Source of the DNA: CAYFZR01 sp964347835 [NCBI: uncultured archaeon]
GTDB lineage: Archaea; CAYFZR01
DNA length: 32,945 nt
Assembly (NCBI GenBank): GCA_964347835.1
Contig: CAYFZR010000083.1
Coordinates: 1 to 32,945 of the forward strand
Direction: 5' to 3'
Shown here: positions 7,213 to 14,610 of the stretch, piece by piece
How the letters are laid out: every line of letters starts with the position of its first letter
How positions within the stretch are numbered: the stretch's first letter is position 1
The notes under the pieces: generated by a model
Told to the model about the DNA's origin: nothing
Seen by the model: the letters and a program-made list of their open reading frames with translations, nothing else
Databases searched by the model: none
Made by a program: the position numbers and the translations under genes

Positions 7213-7548
7213 TTATTTGCCGTAATGTTTCGCTAAGTAGTCAATGATAATCTTAGCTTCTTCATCGGTTATTGGACATCCGTTTACATCCTTCATTCGC
7301 GTAACGGTGGCTTCCCATTCGTCGTAAGTCTTTCTCTTTGATTTTGGCCTTTCTGAGCTATGGCATATACTGCATTTTTCCTCAAAAAGAGACTTAGCAT
7401 CTACTGTGGTCATCATCGTTTCTTTAGCCTCCTTGGTAGGGCTTGGAGTCTTAACTGAGGGTGATGGTGCAACGCATCCGGAAAAGCCTATTAATAACGC
7501 GAGAACAAATACCATGGTCAAGATATTTCTTACCTCTTTTCTTTCCAT
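7213..7548 (-). CDS. Lipoprotein c-type cytochrome (monohaem)
   Basis: The product is 111 aa. A signal sequence (ILTMVFVLALLI) ends in lipobox LIGFSGC with Cys25 as the lipidation site. A Pro/Ser/Thr-rich linker follows, then a small cytochrome c domain with haem motif CSICH (59-63) and a likely distal Met85 (VTRMKD), ending DEEAKIIIDYLAKHYGK like class I cytochromes. It should sit on the outer face of the membrane as an electron carrier. GGAGG lies about 10 bases before ATG 7548. It is the only gene between the two 127-bp direct repeats, so the cytochrome and its promoter form a 537-bp cassette. No maturation (ccm) or oxidoreductase partner genes are nearby. Confidence 0.9.
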   Translation of the reverse strand: MERKEVRNILTMVFVLALLIGFSGCVAPSPSVKTPSPTKEAKETMMTTVDAKSLFEEKCSICHSSERPKSKRKTYDEWEATVTRMKDVNGCPITDEEAKIIIDYLAKHYGK

Positions 7549-7691
7549 CCTGCTGTTCCTCCAAAGTCGAAAAGATTTTTAAAATCTCATTATTTTCATT
7601 TTACTTATAGTTTCCACTCGGTCACCTTAAGTCCTTATACGAATTACAAGTTAAATTTGAATCTTTCATCATGACATTTTATTTATTCAAA

Positions 7692-7818
7692 AATTAGAGT
7701 CTCTGATAGCAGATTTCAAGACACATATATAGAAATCAGAGTCCACATTCAAAAGTTGAAAATGCCCTATTCCTCTTTTTCTAACTCTTTGATACCTGTT
7801 AAAGAAAAGGCTTAAATT
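7692..7818. repeat. 127-bp direct repeat, copy 2 (orphan 3' fragment)
   Basis: This is a near-identical copy of 7028-7154 (offset 664 bp; seen changes at two positions around 7730-7735). No gene enters it from upstream, and the reading frame that encodes the C terminus in copy 1 is stopped here by TAG, so it is a non-functional gene fragment. It lies between the cytochrome promoter and the 3' end of the phoU-like gene. Confidence 0.95.
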
Positions 7819-7840
7819 TTAGAAAAAATCTAGATAATAG

Positions 7841-8755
7841 TCATCTTACAAGGTCGGCTATGTCTACTATATGTTCGTAAATTTGTGAAATATTTTGAAT
7901 CAATTTTAACTTTTCAACATTTTCAAATCTCTCCTCCATTTCTATTAACTTGATTTTAATTCCCTGTTTTTTGTCCCAAAGTTCGCATGCCTTTTCGAAG
8001 TCTTCAGACAGAAATGAAAAAAAGGCTTTTTTATACTCTCCCTTAATTTCGATCAAAACGTTTAAGATCTCGTCATCAATTTTTTCGGCAAGTTCAGCAC
8101 TTTTTTTCGACAAATCCCCTATTCTCTCTATTTTTTCTGAAGCAAGTCTAAAATCCAGACACCTCAAACAAGTAAGTTCTTTTTCTGGAAGTGTGTATAA
8201 GCCTTGTTCTAAATAAGTTCTGGTATGCATTACAATCATGAAGTAAAACTTATCTACAATGTTATCCCTTTCCTCTATATTTTCTAGGCCTTCTTTGTTT
8301 TTTTGAATCAAGTCTTCCAGCATGTTGCTTGTGAGCAAATACATCCTCCTTAACGCCTGCACCATGGGCATTCTTCTGTAACCGAAATTTTCTATTACTA
8401 TTCTTTTGGAATCTTCTTCAATTATTTCAATATTCATCAATTTTTTCAGAAAATTAGCAATTTCTTCTCTTTCCTTACGACCTATCTCCCGGTCGGAAAC
8501 TATTTCTATGACATCAGACGCAAATAAATATTCCCTTGAAATTTTTCTGATAATATACCTGTCATATTTTATTTTTGACCGCTCTTTTTTGCTGAGTTCC
8601 TCAATTTCCGGTAAAATCTTCAAATTTCCATCATTTTCAAATCTGAGCCATACTTCAGAACCTTTCTTCAAATTGTATTGATTGACCCAGCTCTTAGGCA
8701 ACGTTATTAGACATGACCCGGCTATTTCCTGGATTTTCCTCTTTTTGATTTCCAT
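7841..8755 (-). CDS. phoU: AbrB-PhoU phosphate-uptake regulator
   Basis: The product is 304 aa. An N-terminal SpoVT/AbrB-type DNA-binding domain (1-50: KRKIQEIAGSCLITLPKSWV, then LKKGSEVWLRF) is followed by a PhoU-like helical region with a typical heptad (RMYLLTSNMLEDLI; CLRCLDFRLASEKIERIGDL; QNISQIYEHIVDIADLV). The RIGD and HIVDIAD elements are the metal-binding E/D motifs of PhoU repeats. This two-domain form is the usual archaeal PhoU. No phosphate transporter genes are adjacent. A 10-base inverted repeat lies immediately upstream (8761-8799) and may be its operator. The gene reads on the minus strand, divergent from the 4Fe-4S protein. Confidence 0.88.
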   Translation of the reverse strand: MEIKKRKIQEIAGSCLITLPKSWVNQYNLKKGSEVWLRFENDGNLKILPEIEELSKKERSKIKYDRYIIRKISREYLFASDVIEIVSDREIGRKEREEIANFLKKLMNIEIIEEDSKRIVIENFGYRRMPMVQALRRMYLLTSNMLEDLIQKNKEGLENIEERDNIVDKFYFMIVMHTRTYLEQGLYTLPEKELTCLRCLDFRLASEKIERIGDLSKKSAELAEKIDDEILNVLIEIKGEYKKAFFSFLSEDFEKACELWDKKQGIKIKLIEMEERFENVEKLKLIQNISQIYEHIVDIADLVR

Positions 8756-8760
8756 GAAAA

Positions 8761-8799
8761 ATTTATAGATCTTTTAAGATTTAAAGATTATCTATAAAT
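8761..8799. promoter_or_regulatory. Inverted repeat upstream of phoU-like gene
   Basis: ATTTATAGAT (8761-8770) and ATCTATAAAT (8790-8799) form a perfect 10-base inverted repeat with a 19-base spacer that is itself partly symmetric (CTTT...AAAG). On the minus strand each arm looks like a TATA box, and the distal arm is about 35-45 bases from the ATG at 8755. Autoregulation by the AbrB-domain protein is a guess. Confidence 0.4.
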
Positions 8800-8941
8800 A
8801 AATTCGGCTCCTTTATTTTCTTGGGGTGATTGGAATGTGCTGTTAAATGCTGCTATTTAAGAAACTATTTCGGTGTATTTAGGTTAATAAGAGTGCATCG
8901 ATTTGTTTACTACATTTTTTACAATTTCGGAGGTGGTTGTT

Positions 8942-9712
8942 TTGTCTATAGAAAAGGAAATAAAAGAATATGTCAGGTCTCTGGGTGCCGACTTAGTAGG
9001 AATCGCTTCAGCAGAATCAGAATATTTAAAGGACAACAGACCCAGCATAGAATCCATACTTCCAAATTGCAAATCTTTGATCATAATTGTTAGAAGATTA
9101 AACAATGATGCAATATCATCCGGAAACATTAAAATCGCTCAATACGATACTATCTGTGCCTACGAAGAGCTGGATTCTATAATGTATAAAACTGCTTTAC
9201 ACCTTAAAGATAAAGGATACCAAGCAGTGTCTATACCTCCCAATATGCCTGTAGATTTTAGTCCTGAAAAAAAAGGACTCTTTGGGGAGGTAAATCAGAA
9301 GTGTGCTGCTACAGCAGCTGGTTTAGGTAACATAGGGATAAACAGACTATTTCTTGCTCCGGAATTTGGTCCATACCTTCGTATAGGTAGTATTTTGACA
9401 GATGCAGATTTAAAGTCCGATGAACCTATGAAAGAAAAAGTTTGCACAGAATGTATGGATTGCGTCGAGAGTTGTCCAGCGAAAGCCATAGGAGAAGACG
9501 GTTCTTTAGATTTGGGAAAATGTATGAGAGTATCACTTCAGTACGGACTGCCGGGAGTGGTAAGGTTTGGAATGAAAGCCATTGGTATGGAAGGCGAAGA
9601 ACTCAAAGCCCATGTAGGGAGTCCAACTTTGTGGGAACTCTGGCAGAACCTATTGATAGGAAATTTCAACAATTGCTTTGAATGTATAGCTTCTTGTCCG
9701 ATTGGAAAATGA
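8942..9712 (+). CDS. 4Fe-4S protein of the epoxyqueuosine-reductase (QueG-like) type
   Basis: The product is 256 aa from TTG 8942, selected because GGAGGTGG (8930-8937) precedes it by about 5 bases and the product then opens SIEKEIKEYVRSLGADLVGI, the usual start of this family. The central region has GLGNIGINRLFLAPEFGPYLRIGSILTD as in QueG-type corrinoid/iron-sulphur proteins. The first cluster motif is CTECMDCVESCP with a later CMR; the last is CFECIASCPIGK. The spacing gives one full 4Fe-4S ferredoxin cluster and a second set of cysteines near the C terminus. It is shorter than bacterial QueG and lacks HEAT repeats, so it is more likely one of the archaeal QueG-like reductases of unknown substrate than a queuosine enzyme. 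Confidence 0.82.
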   Translation: MSIEKEIKEYVRSLGADLVGIASAESEYLKDNRPSIESILPNCKSLIIIVRRLNNDAISSGNIKIAQYDTICAYEELDSIMYKTALHLKDKGYQAVSIPPNMPVDFSPEKKGLFGEVNQKCAATAAGLGNIGINRLFLAPEFGPYLRIGSILTDADLKSDEPMKEKVCTECMDCVESCPAKAIGEDGSLDLGKCMRVSLQYGLPGVVRFGMKAIGMEGEELKAHVGSPTLWELWQNLLIGNFNNCFECIASCPIGK

Positions 9713-9768
9713 ATTCATAAGGATTTAGAATCGACAAGGTTGCGGTTGCCCTTTAAATATCTTATTAG

Positions 9769-9843
9769 CGGACCCGCCGGGATTTGAACCCGGGTTTGCC
9801 GGCTTAGAAGGCCGGTGCCTTATCCTGGCTTGGCCACGGGTCC
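9769..9843 (-). tRNA. tRNA-Arg (anticodon TCT)
   Basis: The reverse strand folds as a full cloverleaf of 75 nt: acceptor GGACCCG / CGGGTCC, D-arm GCC...GGC, anticodon stem CCGGC / GCCGG with loop CTTCTAA (anticodon TCT, reading AGA), and T-arm CCCGG GTTCAAAT CCCGG. The discriminator base is G. CCA is not encoded and there is no intron. Confidence 0.97.
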
Positions 9844-9948
9844 TAATTAAATGATTGAAGTTTGTTCATACAGTATAATAGGTTCTATAAGTCTTTTTTT
9901 ATTTTTCAACTGCAACACATATAAAGAATTTATATTAATAATGAACTG

Positions 9949-10389
9949 ATGATGGTCACAGTTGAGACTCCTAAAAATAGCTTTTTTAAGTATAGATTAA
10001 AAAACAACAAGTTTTATAGGGAGTTTTTTTCTCCTATTCCGTGCATAGTTAACTATGGCTTCATAGAAGGTACAAAAGGAGATGACGGATTTCCTATTGA
10101 TGTCATTATCTTGGGAAAAAAACTCCTTCAAGGCAAAAAGATCGATCTCCAAATCGAAGGAGTCGTTAAATTCGTTGATTGCGGGATTAGAGACGACAAA
10201 TACATAGCGATATCCGATGGAAAAAGATCGAATTGGAGAATAAACTTGTTTTTCAATTTTTATGTAATATTTAAGAAAATTTATCATTTAATTAAGGAAA
10301 AGAGAATAGTAAAATGTAAATTTGAAGGTATAAATTGGTTTGATAAACCAGTAGAATCATTAGATAACTTAATACAAAAAAAACGGTGA
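9949..10389 (+). CDS. Divergent class I inorganic pyrophosphatase-like protein
   Basis: The product is 146 aa. It carries the class I pyrophosphatase layout: PIPCIVNYGFIEGT, then the DxDPxD-type segment read as DDGFPIDVIILG, then DCGIRDDKYIAI matching the D-E-G-x-x-D-D-K element, and a C-terminal helix (FFNFYVIFKKIYHLIKEKR). Against the canonical active site, the outer Asp residues of the first motif are kept but the middle Asp is Phe, and the DEG Glu is Cys. The protein is also about 25-30 residues shorter than typical. It could therefore be an active but shifted hydrolase, one acting on another phosphoanhydride, or a non-enzymatic relative. TATA (TTTATATTA) is close to the ATG at 9949, giving a very short leader. 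Its stop overlaps the SD of the downstream M24 peptidase. Confidence 0.72.
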   Translation: MMVTVETPKNSFFKYRLKNNKFYREFFSPIPCIVNYGFIEGTKGDDGFPIDVIILGKKLLQGKKIDLQIEGVVKFVDCGIRDDKYIAISDGKRSNWRINLFFNFYVIFKKIYHLIKEKRIVKCKFEGINWFDKPVESLDNLIQKKR

Positions 10390-10396
10390 AGTTGCG

Positions 10397-11464
10397 ATGA
10401 TCAATAAGATGATGCATAAAATGAAGGACGATAAAATAAAGAATATGATGGATGACTTGGACCTGCAAGGTCTATTGCTCCTACATCCTTCAAACATATT
10501 TTTTTCTACGGGATTCAAATGTACTACGAGTTGCGCTCTTGTCATAACCGATGACATTACCTTAGTAGTTCCGGAATTAGAAGAAGAACATGCAAAGGAG
10601 AGCGTAGATTTAGATATTGAAGTATGTAAGAAAAAAGACGAATTTTGGGATAAAATTAAAGATCTACTAAAGGATATAACAAAAATAGGCATTGAGGAGG
10701 ATTTTATTTCAATAAAAGACTTTGATCACCTAAAAAATCTTCTGGACGGAGAGTTAATCGAAACTTCTGAAAAGATACAGGGCTTAAGAATGATAAAAGA
10801 TAAAATAGAGATTAAAAACATCAAAAATGCCTGTAAACTTGCTGATTTAGGCATGAATTATGTAGAAGAACTCATATCAGAGGGTGAAAAAGAGAAAGAT
10901 GTTGCAAATGAATTAGAGTATCGGTTAAAAAAAGAGGGTGCAGAAGGCTTTGCTTTCGATACCATTGTTGTATCAGGAAAGAATTCTTCGATGCCTCACA
11001 AAGTTTCTACTAATAAAAAAATAAGGAGAAAAGAATCCATCATTATAGACATAGGTCCTGTTTGGCGTGGATATTGTGCAGACCTCACAAGAACTTTTTT
11101 TATTGAAGAATTATTAGATGTGTATGAAATATGTCTTACGGCCCAGAAAGAGGTCATTAAGAGCATAAAGGAAGGATCCAAAGCATGCGAAATGGATACA
11201 ATAGCAAGAGATATAATTTCAGAGTATGGTTATAAAGACAACTTCATACACTCTACTGGACACGGAATAGGCATCGATGTACATGAAAAACCAAGACTGG
11301 CGAAAGAAGATGAAACGGTATTGGAAGAAAATATGGTTATTACTGTAGAACCTGGAATATACGTTCCCAAAAAATTTGGAGTGAGGATAGAAGACGTAAT
11401 ATTGGTAAAAAAGAATAAGTGCGTAATATTAACCAAAAGCAAGAAAGAACCACTTACTTTTTAG
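10397..11464 (+). CDS. pepQ: M24 family metallopeptidase (Xaa-Pro dipeptidase-like)
   Basis: The product is 355 aa. A creatinase-type N-terminal domain (about 12-120) is followed by a pita-bread catalytic domain. The five metal ligands are readable: Asp218 and Asp229 (DIGPVWRGYCADLTRT), His289 (HSTGHGIGI), Glu318 (VEPGIY) and Glu332 (RIEDV). This is the two-metal site of aminopeptidase P/prolidase enzymes that cleave X-Pro peptides in the cytoplasm. The start at ATG 10397 is preceded by GGTGA, which includes the stop of the pyrophosphatase-like gene, so the two are an operon. Its last 11 bases overlap the convergent RNase H-fold gene. Exact substrate (dipeptide or longer) is not decided. Confidence 0.9.
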   Translation: MINKMMHKMKDDKIKNMMDDLDLQGLLLLHPSNIFFSTGFKCTTSCALVITDDITLVVPELEEEHAKESVDLDIEVCKKKDEFWDKIKDLLKDITKIGIEEDFISIKDFDHLKNLLDGELIETSEKIQGLRMIKDKIEIKNIKNACKLADLGMNYVEELISEGEKEKDVANELEYRLKKEGAEGFAFDTIVVSGKNSSMPHKVSTNKKIRRKESIIIDIGPVWRGYCADLTRTFFIEELLDVYEICLTAQKEVIKSIKEGSKACEMDTIARDIISEYGYKDNFIHSTGHGIGIDVHEKPRLAKEDETVLEENMVITVEPGIYVPKKFGVRIEDVILVKKNKCVILTKSKKEPLTF

Positions 11465-12218
11465 AAAACATCTCTATGGCTTTTTTAAGGGTTATTTCTC
11501 CTTTTGCAACTTTCTCAGCATACTCCCGCGATATTGTAATTTTGCCTTTTGATTGAATTCTGCTCTTTTCTTGGATATTTTTTATATCACCTTTTTTTGG
11601 TTTAACTTCCATGCTTGTATTTACTGTTTTACCTTTTGATATAGCAATGTTAATCGCTGCAATAACATCTTTCATTCCTGACGTGTATCTTGTGCCCTTT
11701 CCAAGGTATGGTGTTGAATTAGTCTCATTTACTATTTCCACATTGTATCCCTTATTGATGAGGGAATTTAAGATTATATTTCTATGGAGCGGAGCCTCAT
11801 GACCTATTTTTATAACCATCTCTTTCGCAAGGAATTTATCTTCCACGTCCTTTACCACGTCGATGATTTCTTTTACGTCCTTTAGTCTGTAGACTGAAAC
11901 GACTTTATTGTCTCCAATGATTGCGACTCCAGGCTTTTCACCCGGATCTACCCCTATCGTCAGTTTAGAATATTCTACATATTTTTCCAAGGCGATTAAG
12001 GCTTCATCCACTATTTCAGTCCATGATTTTTCTTTTTTGGCTAGTACTATTGATGGATGTTTAACGAATCTCCTTTCAGAAGGTGTTGTTATCACTACTC
12101 TTACCGAAGAAGGTATCTCATCTCTTAAAGAGAGATGTAAGATTGGAATTCCCCTTTTTCTAAACTCTTCTAAGATAGGATAATAAACCGCAAATTTGTT
12201 AGTGACTATTCCGATCAA
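11454..12218 (-). CDS. RNase H-fold/RuvC-like protein, archaeal hypothetical nuclease
   Basis: The product is 254 aa from TTG 12218 with GGGGAT just upstream. The core LTIGVDPGEKPGVAII is the first-strand DxG motif of the RNase H/RuvC fold. A second acidic position is in KIGHEAPL, and a third region, TRYTSGMKDVIAAINIA, has the acidic helix expected of the fold. The N-terminal 80 residues (IGIVTNKFAVYYPILEEF...) form an extra alpha/beta domain, and the C terminus is basic (KPKKGDIK..., SRIQSKGK) then helical. I do not recognise a named family; it may be a DNA-processing nuclease of archaeal type. Promoter AGTTTTTATACC on the minus strand overlaps the AOR terminator. It is convergent with and overlaps the peptidase gene by 11 bases. 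Confidence 0.68.
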   Translation of the reverse strand: MIGIVTNKFAVYYPILEEFRKRGIPILHLSLRDEIPSSVRVVITTPSERRFVKHPSIVLAKKEKSWTEIVDEALIALEKYVEYSKLTIGVDPGEKPGVAIIGDNKVVSVYRLKDVKEIIDVVKDVEDKFLAKEMVIKIGHEAPLHRNIILNSLINKGYNVEIVNETNSTPYLGKGTRYTSGMKDVIAAINIAISKGKTVNTSMEVKPKKGDIKNIQEKSRIQSKGKITISREYAEKVAKGEITLKKAIEMFSKK

Positions 12219-12228
12219 TAAATCCCCA

Positions 12229-12246
12229 TAAAAAAATAAAAAAAGG
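12229..12246 (-). terminator. T-rich terminator after the AOR gene
   Basis: On the minus strand, directly after the AOR stop codon, the sequence runs TTTTTTTATTTTTTT, an archaeal-type U-tract terminator without need of a stem. Confidence 0.55.
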
Positions 12247-12257
12247 TGGTATAAAAA

Positions 12258-14021
12258 CTATAGCCCGAGTTCTTTCAGTTTCTCTGGGGTAGGTACGCCG
12301 TCAACCCATCCTCTTAACTCGTAGTAGTCGTCCAGCATCTCATCTAAGGGTACTACATGACCTTTGCTCGGACCCTCTGGCATCGGTTCTTCCAAGAAAC
12401 GTTTGGGTAGATAATCATCCTTTCTACTAAAGCCTTCTCTTGCGTTGAATGCTCTCTCTAAGGTATAGATTCTTTCTCCTATCTTCATTACGTCTTCGGC
12501 TGTAATATTCCATCCTGTTGCACCCGCGAGCATGTCTGCTATTTGCGGAGCGCCTATAGCAAATGTGGTGAATTTACATATCACTGCAGAATCTACAGCA
12601 GCGAAGAGGTCTTGGAAGATGATTACCCACTGCGCTTTTCCTTCTGTAGCGAATCTATCTATTAGTTCGGGAAGGCTTAGTACCTCTGGCGCTATTAAGT
12701 AAGCCCTTAGGTGACAACCTCCTCTATTGCTAGTTGCATAATTTAGTGCGTGCCCCTTTACTCCTCTTGGATCATATGCTGGAAGAGCTTGTTTTTTAAC
12801 ACCCATAAAAAGATGCGGCGCGCCAAATCTCTCTGCTAACCTGTAACTTCCTTCTGCTAACCAATCTCCTATACCTTCTCTCGTTCCTGTCTTCTCTACT
12901 AAATCTTTTATTGCCTCTGCATCTCCCCATTTGATCTCTTCCGGTAAATATCCTCGTTGGTACAGTTCCATTGCCGTTGCTATAGTAGTTCCCATCTCTA
13001 TAGCATCGAGTCCATATTCGTTGCACAGGTGATGGGACATAAAAATGGCTTCTAAATCGTCTACTCCACAATCCGCGCCAAAAGACCATGTCGTCTCGTA
13101 TTCAGGACCTTCTGCTTCTATATTCTTTACCTTACTCCACCTTCCACATTTTATCTCGCAACCCCAGCATCCTTTCTTCTCTACAAGGATTTTTTCTGCT
13201 ATCGCTTCTCCGCTCGTAGGCTCTGCGCCCTCAAATACACCGGTTTGGAAGTTTCTTGTAGGATATGCTCCAAGCTCGTTTAATATGTTTACCAAAACAG
13301 CAGTACCATAATCAGGTAATGCCTGGCCCGTGACAGGATTCTCGTTTATGAGATTTCGGGCCTCCTTGACCGCCTCGGCTAATTTCGCTGGATTTTTTAT
13401 GTCTGGTTTTTGATCTCCTCTGCTAACTATTGCCTTTAATTTTTTGGAACCCAAAACAGCGCCATGTCCCCCTCTGCCCGCTGCCCTCCATTTTTCGTTC
13501 ACTATGCATCCTATTTTAGAGAGTTTCTCCCCGGCGGGACCTATGCATGCTATACCGCAAGGTTTGTATTCAGCCTCTAAAGCATCGGATGCCTCAAAGA
13601 CCGTCTTCCCCCAGAGATGACCAGCATCTTTTATCTCCGCTTTTCCGTTGTCTGTAAGTAGATATACTGGTGTATCTGATTTCCCCTCTATTATAATTGC
13701 GTCGAATCCAGATCTCTTGAGCCAAAAACCAAATGTTCCTCCTGAATGGGAATCGTGCATCGTTCCTGTAAGGGGGGATTTTGTAACTGTACAGTATCTA
13801 CCGCTTTCAACTGCCTTTGTCCCTGTAAGAGGACCTGTAGCAACGACTATTTTGTTTTCTTCGCTTAGAGGATGTGTTCCCGGTGGTACTTCGTCATAAA
13901 TTACTTTTACTCCCAGTCCTCTTCCACCAATAAAATTTTTTGCCAGATTTTCATCCAAATCTTCTATTTTTATGGATTTATCTGAGAGATTTACCCTCAG
14001 GATCTTGCCCATGTATCCCAC
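12258..14021 (-). CDS. aor: Tungsten/molybdenum aldehyde ferredoxin oxidoreductase
   Basis: The product is 587 aa from GTG 14021. I prefer this to ATG 14045 because GGGGGTG stands 5 bases upstream and the protein then starts (M)GYMGKILRVNLS, as AOR proteins do. A TATA box at about 14066-14078 would also allow a leaderless ATG start. Seen: the N-terminal pterin-binding fold (GPLTGT, RYCTVTKSPLTGT), RAAGRGGHGAVLGSKKLKAI, the 4Fe-4S cysteines CWGCEIKC with a fourth Cys in VICKFTTF, and EGPEYET. The enzyme oxidises aldehydes to acids in the cytoplasm with ferredoxin as acceptor and bis-pterin tungsten as cofactor. The length matches the family. No moaD-like or ferredoxin gene is adjacent. Subfamily (AOR, FOR or WOR type) not decided. 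Confidence 0.94.
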   Translation of the reverse strand: MGYMGKILRVNLSDKSIKIEDLDENLAKNFIGGRGLGVKVIYDEVPPGTHPLSEENKIVVATGPLTGTKAVESGRYCTVTKSPLTGTMHDSHSGGTFGFWLKRSGFDAIIIEGKSDTPVYLLTDNGKAEIKDAGHLWGKTVFEASDALEAEYKPCGIACIGPAGEKLSKIGCIVNEKWRAAGRGGHGAVLGSKKLKAIVSRGDQKPDIKNPAKLAEAVKEARNLINENPVTGQALPDYGTAVLVNILNELGAYPTRNFQTGVFEGAEPTSGEAIAEKILVEKKGCWGCEIKCGRWSKVKNIEAEGPEYETTWSFGADCGVDDLEAIFMSHHLCNEYGLDAIEMGTTIATAMELYQRGYLPEEIKWGDAEAIKDLVEKTGTREGIGDWLAEGSYRLAERFGAPHLFMGVKKQALPAYDPRGVKGHALNYATSNRGGCHLRAYLIAPEVLSLPELIDRFATEGKAQWVIIFQDLFAAVDSAVICKFTTFAIGAPQIADMLAGATGWNITAEDVMKIGERIYTLERAFNAREGFSRKDDYLPKRFLEEPMPEGPSKGHVVPLDEMLDDYYELRGWVDGVPTPEKLKELGL

Positions 14022-14201
14022 GGATACACCCCCAAAAATTGTCATTATTTTACAGACGATTACTTTCTTATATATCTTTGCGAATTAATGAGATTAGAGA
14101 TAAATAGTTTATTAGAATCATTTAATTTGGTAAAGTTATTAAATAATTGCGTTTATAACTGATAAAAGGTAAATACTTTCAAAACATGAGGAGGTGAAAA
14201 A

Positions 14202-14456
14202 ATGACAAAATTAGATGCAAGAAGATTTGGGCTGGCAGGAGGGATCCTCTGGGGAGTAATTTTATTTTTAACGACGTTGTTTTCCTTGCCGACCAACTAC
14301 GCAGTAGACTTCCTTGAAATAATTGTCAGCGTCTACCCAGGATACACCATAAGTCTCGGAGGAAGTTTTGTAGGTTTAATCTACGGATTCATAGACGCGT
14401 CAATAGCGGGTTTCATATTTGCATGGCTTTACAATTGGCTATCTAGGTTTATTTAG
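14202..14456 (+). CDS. Small two-TM membrane protein, holin-like annotation family
   Basis: The product is 84 aa with a very strong Shine-Dalgarno (GAGGAGGTGA). Two hydrophobic helices (GLAGGILWGVILFLTTLFSL and the GLIYGFIDASIAGFIFAWLY segment) flank a short loop with YPGYTISLGGSFVG. The G-x-x-x-G pattern with W-G and YPGY matches small archaeal/bacterial proteins that databases call bacteriophage holin, although their lytic role is unproven and they occur outside prophages. No phage genes are next to it. A TATA-like TTTATAAC at about 14150 precedes it. Confidence 0.75.
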   Translation: MTKLDARRFGLAGGILWGVILFLTTLFSLPTNYAVDFLEIIVSVYPGYTISLGGSFVGLIYGFIDASIAGFIFAWLYNWLSRFI

Positions 14457-14610
14457 ATTCATTTTCTGATTTATTTTTTTACATTTTTATGATCTGAAAA
14501 GGTCCATAATTAGATCAATTTTCTAGAACTTTTGTTCATAAATTTAATATCATAACAATAAGTCGTTATTTTTGTCGCTGCCTGAAATCTCTAATTTTTA
14601 AAGGAGATGA

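Noticed and set aside
8830-9093. Plus-strand frame MECAVKCCYLRN... overlapping the 4Fe-4S gene
   Set aside because: It runs out of frame into the conserved QueG-like gene and lacks a family match; a shadow frame.
9949-10389. Pyrophosphatase-like gene as a frameshifted fragment
   Set aside because: The frame is continuous with all major motifs in order, so it is a divergent protein and not a broken one.
14202-14456. Prophage or lysis cassette reading of the holin-like gene
   Set aside because: No endolysin, integrase or phage structural genes are near; the holin name is an annotation habit for this small membrane family.
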